A DNA stretch of 36,261 bases, taken from Wenjunlia vitaminophila DSM 41686 (lineage in GTDB: Bacteria; Actinomycetota; Actinomycetes; Streptomycetales; Streptomycetaceae). Below, one piece after another: positions 31,386-36,261 of the stretch (positions are counted from its first letter, which is position 1; each line of letters begins with the position of its first letter). The position numbers and the translations under genes are program-made. Below the pieces are notes generated by a model that made no database searches, was not told the DNA's origin, and saw only the letters and a program-made list of their open reading frames with translations. Location of the stretch: assembly GCF_000380165.1 (NCBI RefSeq), contig NZ_KB904693.1, positions 1 to 36,261 on the forward strand, given 5' to 3'.

Positions 31386-31973
31386 CTACCGGTACCGCGG
31401 CAGACCGTCCGTGGAGATCGTCCACTCGCCGATCGTGACGTCCTCCCCGTACACGAAGTCCTTCCTGGTCGCGTAGCGGGGCCCGGTCGGCGTGGGATGG
31501 ATGTCGGACAGCACGGCGCCCTCACCCGTGCGGGGGTCGAAGACGACGTACAGCGGGACCCCGAGCAGCGGGTAGTCCCGCATCTTCCCCACCCAGTCGT
31601 TGTCCGGGTTGGAGCAGGAGACCACCTCGACGGCGGCGATCAGGGTGCGAGGGTCAAAGGACCCCTCCACCTCCATGTCGGCCTCGGAGATCACCATGAT
31701 GTCCGGATGGCGCAGCACTCCTTCGCGGGCATCCTCCACATCCGGTGTGCCGGTGTGCGCCAGCAGCCCTTCCGGCATCACCCGCTCCAGCCGCCGACTG
31801 ATACGCGCCGCCGTCAGCTCGTGCGGTCCCTTCGGGAACGTCATGTCGTGCACGATCCCTTCCCTGGTGACCTCGAGCTTGCCGGGGACGCTGTGCCGCA
31901 TCCGCTCGGTGACGTCCCGCATCGCCTGGTAGACGAAGGCGTCGTGCTGTGGGCGGCCAGGAGCGATCGTCAC
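31386..31973 (-). CDS. Uma2 family (DUF820) PD-(D/E)XK nuclease-like protein
   Basis: The product is 195 aa from GTG 31973, which has GAGGAG about 8 nt upstream; the frame is open far upstream without homology. HPDIMVI, then LIAAVEVVSCSNPDNDWVGK and the MRDYPLLGVPLYVVFDP block match the Uma2 fold, with the probable catalytic Asp (HPD), Glu (VEVVS) and Lys (VGKMRDY) of a PD-(D/E)XK active site. Such genes occur in many copies in actinomycetes and cyanobacteria. Their role is unknown; they are often near mobile elements, and a decayed mobile region follows here. Confidence 0.85.
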   Translation of the reverse strand: MTIAPGRPQHDAFVYQAMRDVTERMRHSVPGKLEVTREGIVHDMTFPKGPHELTAARISRRLERVMPEGLLAHTGTPDVEDAREGVLRHPDIMVISEADMEVEGSFDPRTLIAAVEVVSCSNPDNDWVGKMRDYPLLGVPLYVVFDPRTGEGAVLSDIHPTPTGPRYATRKDFVYGEDVTIGEWTISTDGLPRYR

Positions 31974-32290
31974 GGTGCTCGCTCCTCGCTGGCGGCGGCT
32001 CGGCTGGTTGCCGAAGTTCCTGCGTTTCATGCTAACGAGGTGGTGGCTCACACCCCCGCGCCTGGCACCCGGCCCCGGAACCCCCACACCCTCACGCCGC
32101 GGTGAACGGAGCCGGAACCCCGGACCGTCGCCGGGTACCTTCGCGGCAGTCCCGGCAGCGTCCCGGTTCCGCGGCGCGGAAGGCCCGATCACCAGAGTCG
32201 CAGTTCTGGAGCGGGGGCACTGGCCGCCCTGTCCCCGCCGGGCAGCGCACCTGCGCCCTCGGCACCTGCGGCCCCGGCACTCGAACTCGG
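31974..32290. other. Non-coding stretch between Uma2 gene and recombinase remnant
   Basis: No frame has a credible start plus family match. The left part must carry the leftward Uma2 promoter; the right part probably contains the decayed 5' portion of the recombinase, too degenerate to follow. Confidence 0.45.
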
Positions 32291-32561
32291 GCACTGCCTG
32301 TGGCTCCCCGCCGAGGGGCCCCGTGCGTGCGACCTCTACCTGACCTGCGCGACGTTCGTCACGACTCCGGCCTACGCCCCATGGCCACGGGCAAGACGCA
32401 AGGTCGGTCGAGAACGCCCTCGCCACCGACGCCGCCAATCACGGCTGGACACGCGAAGTCGAGCGTCACCACTGCACCGCCGGCCGAATCGAGAAGCTCC
32501 TGAACGCCCCGGCCAGCCGCTCGAAGACCCCACCGACACCCCGGAGAAGGGTCACCACTGA
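32291..32561 (+). pseudogene. Recombinase/integrase C-terminal remnant with two frameshifts
   Basis: Translation makes sense only if two frames are joined. ACDLYLTCATFVTTPAYAP (to about 32388) is in one frame, ENALATDAANHGWTREVERH and CTAGRIEKLL (about 32410-32505) in another, and GQPLEDPTDTPEKGHH with the stop at 32559-32561 back in the first. The pieces resemble the C-terminal part of site-specific integrases of actinomycete mobile elements, with the CDLYLTC-type cysteine motif. No start or catalytic core is left. Family naming is from memory of similar proteins and so moderate. Confidence 0.6.
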
Positions 32562-32570
32562 TCAGCGAGT

Positions 32571-33175
32571 CGGGAAGGGAAGCAGCGCAAGGTCCCATTC
32601 GTCAGCCGCGTGAAGCAGCGCAGCCGCGGCCACGACCTGATCCGCATGCCCTCCCGGGACGGCAAGCCGACGGGGCTGGGCGACGCGTTCGCCCATTACG
32701 GGCGGATCTTCAAGACCCTGACCTGCTCCAGTTCGTCTCGGACGAGGGATACCGGCGGATGATCGGCGCTCAGCTCAACGTCACCGAGGCACGCCACCGC
32801 CTCGACCGGAAGATTTTCTTCGGGCAGCGCGGCGAACCGCACCAGCACTACCGCGAGGGCATGGAGGACCAGCTCGGCGCGCTCGGTATGGCTCTGAACG
32901 CGGTGGTGCTGTTCAACAGCCCCTACATCGACACCGCCGTCAAGCAGTTGGCTGCCGACGGCTTCCCGATCACCGATGAGCTGATTGCTCGCCTCTCTCC
33001 GCTCCAGTACGGCCACATCAACTTCCTGAGCCGCTACGCCTTCACCCGGCCGCCGGCTCCGGGACCGCGGCAGCTGCGCGACCCGCACAGCGACGACGAG
33101 ATGGACGACGACGAGCGCGGATGGCCGCGAGCCCGTGCAGCCGAAAGCGGTCCCGCCCGGAGTCACCGTTTATGA
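32571..33175 (+). pseudogene. Tn3-family transposase, C-terminal fragment with frameshift
   Basis: The fragment reads VSRVKQRSRGHDLIRMPSRD ... AHYGRIFKTL in one frame to 32720, then needs one extra base to go on as LLQFVSDEGYRRMIGAQLNV ... EGMEDQLGALGMALNAVVLF ... LSPLQYGHINFLSRYAFTRP. The latter blocks are characteristic of the C-terminal domain of actinomycete Tn3 TnpA proteins (about 200 of some 1000 residues). The N-terminal part and most of the catalytic core are absent, and no 38-bp terminal repeat is visible. It is a dead remnant. Confidence 0.8.
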
Positions 33176-33182
33176 CTCCGGG
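33156..33182. other. Hairpin at the end of the Tn3 remnant
   Basis: CCCGGAGTCA (33156-33165) and TGACTCCGGG (33173-33182) are perfect 10-bp arms with loop CCGTTTA, overlapping the stop codon of the transposase fragment. It could end transcripts from both sides: transposase remnant rightward, hydrolase remnant leftward. Confidence 0.5.
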
Positions 33183-33199
33183 CCGGACTGCCTTGTGCG

Positions 33200-33418
33200 T
33201 CACGGTGAGTCGAGGCGTCGGTGGCCCAAGTGCCCCACCGATGCCGCGCACAGAGCCGTCTCCCCCGCTGGTGTGGGCTGCCCGGGGCCGTCGAAGGTCA
33301 GGACGTGGTAACCGCGTTCCTGTCCGCCGACGTCCGAACCGTCGTAGACGACCAGGCCGAGATTACGCAGGGTCTCGAACCAGAACTGCTGATCGTCCTG
33401 GAACATCAGCTGCTGCAT
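33200..33418 (-). pseudogene. Alpha/beta-hydrolase remnant with internal deletion
   Basis: The 72-aa frame starts at ATG 33418 behind GGGAG, overlapping the 3' end of the NmrA-like gene by 13 bp. Its first part (FQDDQQFWFETLRNLG) resembles the start of actinomycete alpha/beta-hydrolases of the acyl-peptidase/esterase type. It then jumps to LVVYDGSDVG and ERGYHVLTFDGPGQ, sequences that in full proteins lie well over 100 residues further in, around the strand before the nucleophile. The Ser-His-Asp triad is absent. The end is followed by the Tn3 remnant. It was probably the third gene of the operon before deletion. Confidence 0.6.
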
Positions 33419-34254
33419 CGCGTCTCCCTCCCAAGGAGGGCCCGAAAGGCGCGCGGGGGCCGACCGGTGAGGCGCTGGACGGCGTCGGTGATGCGGTCCT
33501 CCGCCCCTCCGGCGATGGCACGGTCCATGCCGGCCAGCATTGCGGCGAACCGCACCGGGACCTGCGTCGTGAGGTGATCGCACATCTGCTCGTAGGACAG
33601 ACGGTGGTGCACCACGGACCGACCGGTGACCTCGGTGATGATCGCGGCGATGTCGTCGTAGCCGAGTGCCTCGGGTCCGGTGAGGACGAGATCGGTGTTG
33701 GGGGCCTGCTCGTCGGTCAGAGCGCGGACGGCGACGGCCGCGATGTCCTCGGCGTCGACGAAGCCGACCCGGCCGCTTCCGGTGGCGGTCCGGATGATGC
33801 CCTCGTCGCGGATGCTGCGGGCGTGCGCGTGCTCGCCGGTGAAGTTCTGCATGAACCACGAGGGCCGCAGTACCGCCCACTGTTCGAACAGACCGGGCAG
33901 GGCCTGGTGCACCGTTCCCACCGCCGGGCCGCCCTCAGGGATGGCCGAGGAGCTCAGCAGCACCGCGCGGTGCACACCGGCGGTGCGGGCCTGACGGAGG
34001 AACGGCAGCATGATCGTCGCGGGGTCGGAGTCACCCACGGGCGGTATGAGGTAGACGCCGTCGACGCCGTCGAGGGCGGCCGCGTGGGTGGCGGGGTCGT
34101 ACCAGTCGAAGGGGACCGGCTCGGTGCCGGCGACCGGGGTGGCCCGGCGGCTGGCGGCTTTGACGCGGTGACCCGCGGCCGTCAGCTGTGCCGCGGTGCG
34201 GCTGCCGGTGGTGCCGGTGGCGCCGATGACCAAAGTGGTGCCGGCGGTGGTCAT
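33406..34254 (-). CDS. NmrA-like/SDR NAD(P)-binding protein
   Basis: The product is 282 aa, an atypical short-chain dehydrogenase fold. The N-terminal VIGATGTTGSRTAAQL (9-24) is the GxxGxxG dinucleotide-binding loop; VYLIPPVGD, AVLLSSSAI and LRPSWFMQNF are typical of the NmrA/YtfG (quinone oxidoreductase-like) group. Its substrate is not known; members reduce quinones or sense NADP. The start ATG overlaps the stop of the SnoaL-like gene (ATGA, 4 bp), so the two are translationally coupled. It should be repressed by the divergent TetR protein. Confidence 0.9.
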   Translation of the reverse strand: MTTAGTTLVIGATGTTGSRTAAQLTAAGHRVKAASRRATPVAGTEPVPFDWYDPATHAAALDGVDGVYLIPPVGDSDPATIMLPFLRQARTAGVHRAVLLSSSAIPEGGPAVGTVHQALPGLFEQWAVLRPSWFMQNFTGEHAHARSIRDEGIIRTATGSGRVGFVDAEDIAAVAVRALTDEQAPNTDLVLTGPEALGYDDIAAIITEVTGRSVVHHRLSYEQMCDHLTTQVPVRFAAMLAGMDRAIAGGAEDRITDAVQRLTGRPPRAFRALLGRETRCSS

Positions 34255-34676
34255 CGGCTGCTCCTGGTGAAGTCGGTGCCGGGTTCCTGGACGGCGAGGG
34301 GGTTCCAGTAGTCGCGGTAGGAGATGAGGTGTCCGTCTCGAACGGTCACGACGGCGATGTAGGTCATGTCGAAGGGAGCGTCGCTCTCCACCAGGCGGCC
34401 GACGCCGCGCATCTCGACCACGATGGTCGCCGGATCGGTGGTCTGGTGGATGCGTAGGTGGGGGAAGTCGTGCAGGTCGATGTGCTCGGGGTAGTGGCGC
34501 ATGTAGGCGGCGATGGCCTCCTTGCCCTCCAGACGCCGGGGCCAGCCGTCGGGGGCGAAGGGGAACTCCATGAGGCCGTCCTCGGCCCACAGGGCGACCC
34601 ACGCGGGAATGTCCTTGTCGAGCAGCAGTCGCAGGCTGTGGCGGTACAGACCTGCCGGGGAGGTCGGTGCGGACAT
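34251..34676 (-). CDS. SnoaL-like (NTF2 fold) protein
   Basis: The product is 141 aa, one alpha+beta barrel of the NTF2/SnoaL superfamily: LLLDKDIPAWVALWAEDG, MEFPFAP, GKEAIAAYM and DYWNPLAV are the usual landmarks, close to PhzA/B-like entries. Such proteins act as small isomerases, cyclases or binding partners. GGAGG stands 6-7 nt before the ATG (34674-34676). It is the first gene of a leftward operon with the NmrA-like gene and a damaged hydrolase, under twin operators shared with the TetR gene. Confidence 0.88.
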   Translation of the reverse strand: MSAPTSPAGLYRHSLRLLLDKDIPAWVALWAEDGLMEFPFAPDGWPRRLEGKEAIAAYMRHYPEHIDLHDFPHLRIHQTTDPATIVVEMRGVGRLVESDAPFDMTYIAVVTVRDGHLISYRDYWNPLAVQEPGTDFTRSSR

Positions 34677-34699
34677 GGGTATCCTCCAGTCACAGAATC

Positions 34700-34740
34700 C
34701 GGACCCTAGGTCCGCTTCAATGATACGGACCGCAGGTCCG
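34700..34740. promoter_or_regulatory. Twin TetR operators between tetR and snoaL-like operon
   Basis: Two identical-arm palindromes, CGGACC-CTA-GGTCCG (34700-34714) and CGGACC-GCA-GGTCCG (34726-34740), are centred 26 bp apart in the 86-bp divergent spacer. The A/T-rich stretch between (CTTCAATGATA) probably holds the promoter -10 elements, e.g. TATCAT on the minus strand. Two bound dimers would block transcription both ways. Confidence 0.8.
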
Positions 34741-34762
34741 TTTTGCGAAAGGGAGGAGCGGC

Positions 34763-35374
34763 ATGCCCGAACGCCAGTCGTCTCGCAAGGACGCCATCCG
34801 CAACCGGGAGGCCGTGCTCGTGGCCGCCGACGCCCTCTTCACCCGCCGTGAGAGTGCCGAGGACGTCACCATGGCCGACGTCGCGACCGCGGCCGGCGTC
34901 GGCAAGGGCACGCTCTTCCGGGCCTTCGGCGATCGCGCCGGGCTGCTCCGCGCACTGTATGAGGCACGGCTCGAACCGATCAGGCAGGCGGTCGAGACCG
35001 GCCCACCACCCCTGGGACCCGCGACCCCACCGCACGATCGCGTACCCGCCCTGCTCGACGCCGTCCTGTGCTTCAAACTCGACAATCGGCGCCTCGCGCT
35101 GGCCCTGGAGGAAGGCGGGAGCAGCAGCCCGTACCGGGCGGAGCACTACGAGCCGTGGCACAGCCTGCTCCGAGCCGTACTGGAGCAGATCCCCGGCCTG
35201 ACCGACAGCGACTTCACCGCCCATGCCCTGCTCGCCGCCACACGAGCCGACCTCGTCGAGCACCTGGCCGGAGAAGAGCGCATTCCGCGGGAAAGAATGC
35301 GGGCACAGTTGGCGAACTTCGTCACCAGAGTCCTGGCCTCCGGCCCACTGCGAGCGCTGACCGCCGAGGAGTGA
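34763..35374 (+). CDS. TetR-family transcriptional regulator
   Basis: The product is 203 aa. The helix-turn-helix lies at about 35-54 (VTMADVATAAGVGKGTLFRAFG), followed by the ligand-binding helical domain. The ATG at 34763 has GGGAGGAG just upstream. It is divergent from the SnoaL/NmrA-like operon and flanked by two perfect palindromes that are the obvious operators. It probably senses a small molecule handled by the operon, and represses it and itself. Confidence 0.92.
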   Translation: MPERQSSRKDAIRNREAVLVAADALFTRRESAEDVTMADVATAAGVGKGTLFRAFGDRAGLLRALYEARLEPIRQAVETGPPPLGPATPPHDRVPALLDAVLCFKLDNRRLALALEEGGSSSPYRAEHYEPWHSLLRAVLEQIPGLTDSDFTAHALLAATRADLVEHLAGEERIPRERMRAQLANFVTRVLASGPLRALTAEE

Positions 35375-35424
35375 TCGAGGATCGGGCGAGTCCTTGATCG
35401 GCGGGGCCTCTCGCGAACGACCCT

Positions 35425-35607
35425 TTGCCAGACACCGGCAAGCGCAAGGGACAGAACCCCTCGGTGGCCAGCGTTTACCGGGCACTCGCCGAGCACGCCA
35501 AGCGTGAGACGCACCCCGCAGCCGTCGAGGCAGCACACGCCGACTTCGCCGCCCTTCAGAACGGTGAAGTCCCCTGTCCGCGTGCGGAGACCGAGCCCGC
35601 TCGGTGA
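35425..35607 (+). other. Short unassigned ORF, possible gene fragment
   Basis: A 60-codon frame with only a TTG start and no ribosome-binding site. The peptide (SVASVYRALAEHAKRETHPA in the middle) is helical and has plausible codon use, so it may be the tail of a lost gene. I do not recognise it. Confidence 0.3.
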
Positions 35608-35689
35608 CGAGTGGGTTACGTCAGCGGCTACCGCTGATTTCCGTTCGGGTACTCCCCGAGGGCCGATTTCCACCCCCACGTCGGTTCAA

Positions 35690-35782
35690 ATCCTAGAACA
35701 CAGGCACGGAATCCTCCGGGCTCAGGCCTTGTCCCCGTGTGAGTCGCTGGCCTTCATCGGCAATCTGCTGGGAGAAACATGA
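35690..35782 (+). pseudogene. C-terminal stub of an XRE (DUF5753-type) regulator
   Basis: The frame ends with LRAQALSPCESLAFIGNLLGET and a TGA that overlaps the ATG of the DUF397 gene (ATGA). XRE/DUF5753 regulators in actinomycetes typically end with such an ALSPxES(L/R) helix and overlap a DUF397 gene in just this way. All upstream domains, including the helix-turn-helix, are missing within the preceding 300 bp. Confidence 0.6.
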
Positions 35783-35973
35783 CCTGCAAGCCATCCGAAC
35801 TGGACTGGTTCAAGAGCACCTACAGCGCCAGCAACAGCAATGACTGCGTCGAAGTGGCCCGCACGCCCGACACCATCCACGTTCGTGACTCCAAGGACCC
35901 CCACGGCCCCCAGCTCACCTTCACTGCGGAGGCCTGGGCCTCCTTTGTCACCCACGTCGGGACGTTGACCTAG
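35779..35973 (+). CDS. DUF397 family protein
   Basis: The product is 64 aa: WFKSTYSASNSNDCVEVART, VRDSKDPHGPQLTFT, then AWASFVTHV are the complete DUF397 domain. The ATG at 35779 follows GGGAGAA. DUF397 proteins accompany XRE/DUF5753 regulators in actinomycetes, in pairs that act in developmental signalling (for example the BldB-WhiJ-like systems of Streptomyces). Here the partner is reduced to a stub, so this copy is an orphan and may have no function. Confidence 0.88.
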   Translation: MTCKPSELDWFKSTYSASNSNDCVEVARTPDTIHVRDSKDPHGPQLTFTAEAWASFVTHVGTLT

Positions 35974-36105
35974 CCGGTGTGGCGCCTGTTGCTCACAGGA
36001 CCACGCGCCACCACTTCCCATCCCGGCCAACGCCCCACGGGCGGCTGTGGCCGCACCGCCTCCTGTCCGGACCACGCCCCTGACGAGTGATGGATGAGTA
36101 CGGTG
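35974..36105. other. Intergenic stretch after the DUF397 gene
   Basis: I see no gene and no clear terminator in this stretch. It is followed by a promoter-like pair for the ORF at the right edge. Confidence 0.4.
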
Positions 36106-36133
36106 TTGACGGGCGGGGAACGCAAGGTAGTCG
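36106..36133 (+). promoter_or_regulatory. Promoter-like pair near the right edge
   Basis: TTGACG (36106-36111) and TAGTCG (36128-36133) are 16 bp apart. The -35 is good and the -10 weak (it lacks the final T). It would drive the ORF that leaves the window. Confidence 0.35.
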
Positions 36134-36142
36134 GCTGGTCAC

Positions 36143-36261
36143 GTGGTTTGGCCGCAGAGGTCCCGGGGGGCTGGGGTGGGCTTGGGGTTGGGTCCTTTCG
36201 ACGCGGGTGACTTCGTTCCTGATCCGGTTGAGGACGTGGTCGAGAAGGGCAAGGAGAAGGC
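36143..36261 (+). CDS. Unidentified protein, N-terminal part (runs off the window)
   Basis: From the in-frame stop at 36128 the frame stays open to the edge. Start candidates are GTG 36143 and GTG 36176, without a good ribosome-binding site. The visible peptide includes GPFDAGDFVPDPVEDVVEKG, which has the Val/Asp/Glu pattern of real coding DNA, but I cannot name a family. A transposase is possible in this context. Confidence 0.35.
   Translation, partial: MVWPQRSRGAGVGLGLGPFDAGDFVPDPVEDVVEKGKEK

Noticed and set aside
32102-32503. Intact 133-aa protein in one frame
   Set aside because: Its composition is Arg/Pro/Ser-rich; the recognisable recombinase peptides occur in the other two frames.
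33121-34311. Plus-strand ORF of 396 codons opposite the NmrA-like gene
   Set aside because: Antisense shadow; the minus-strand NmrA-like protein has a clear dinucleotide-binding motif and operon context.
35680-35710. GGTTCAAATCC as a tRNA 3' end / attachment-site remnant
   Set aside because: The T-loop-like string lacks a paired T-stem and no acceptor sequence follows; it also fits the XRE stub frame. Only the string itself is tRNA-like.

Overview
This is a high-GC actinomycete chromosome segment. The evidence is the strong G/C bias at third codon positions, frequent GTG/TTG starts, an acidic N-terminal extension on NusG, an RpoB of about 1161 aa starting at TTG, and a gene order typical of Actinobacteria: rpmG - hadA - hadB ... 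murB - add - aspC - trpT - secE - nusG - rplK - rplA - rplJ - rplL - rpoB - rpoC - rpsL - rpsG - fusA - tuf. Protein sequences look closest to Streptomyces, Nocardiopsis and other Streptosporangiales-type actinomycetes. The genus is a guess from memory, not a search result.

Layout. (1) Bases 1-92 look like the right end of an IS200/IS605-type element, including the hairpins expected at the 3' end of a TnpB-associated omega RNA; the element itself lies left of the window. (2) 286-3210: a lipoprotein gene and, convergent to it, an amidohydrolase of the cytosine deaminase type that has lost several metal and catalytic residues. (3) 3211-4726: tRNA-Thr, tRNA-Met, rpmG and the hadA/hadB hot-dog dehydratase pair. 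(4) 4859-7186: a TetR regulator and a DHA2-type MFS exporter that share a palindromic operator. (5) 7261-10773: murB, then an adenosine-deaminase-family gene and an aspC-type aminotransferase on the opposite strand. (6) 10963-14905: tRNA-Trp, secE, nusG, rplK, rplA and a second lipoprotein gene. (7) 14953-24588: rplJ (with a leader attenuator), rplL, rpoB, rpoC. (8) 24823-30132: a DUF1707/DUF4190 membrane protein, then the str operon rpsL-rpsG-fusA-tuf, closed by a strong terminator.

(9) From 30133 to the end the window becomes accessory and decayed. It holds a divergent HxlR regulator/RidA-family pair with palindromic operators, a Uma2-type (DUF820) nuclease-like gene, a frameshifted recombinase remnant, a frameshifted Tn3-family transposase 3' fragment, and a TetR regulator divergent from a SnoaL-like/NmrA-like operon over twin identical palindromes. 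That operon ends in an internally deleted alpha/beta-hydrolase remnant. Last come the C-terminal stub of an XRE (DUF5753-type) regulator joined to an intact DUF397 gene, and an ORF that runs off the right edge.

The conserved middle of the window supplies translation (L33, L11, L1, L10, L7/L12, S12, S7, EF-G, EF-Tu, three tRNAs), transcription (NusG, beta and beta'), Sec secretion (SecE), peptidoglycan precursor synthesis (MurB) and fatty-acid-type dehydration (HadAB). No single large unknown multi-gene system was recognised. The most interesting signals are regulatory architectures (paired operators, leaderless TetR start, L10 leader attenuator, palindromes upstream of rpoB), the omega-RNA-like end at base 1-92, degenerate enzymes (amidohydrolase, Rid protein), and the layered mobile-element scar at 32.2-33.4 kb.
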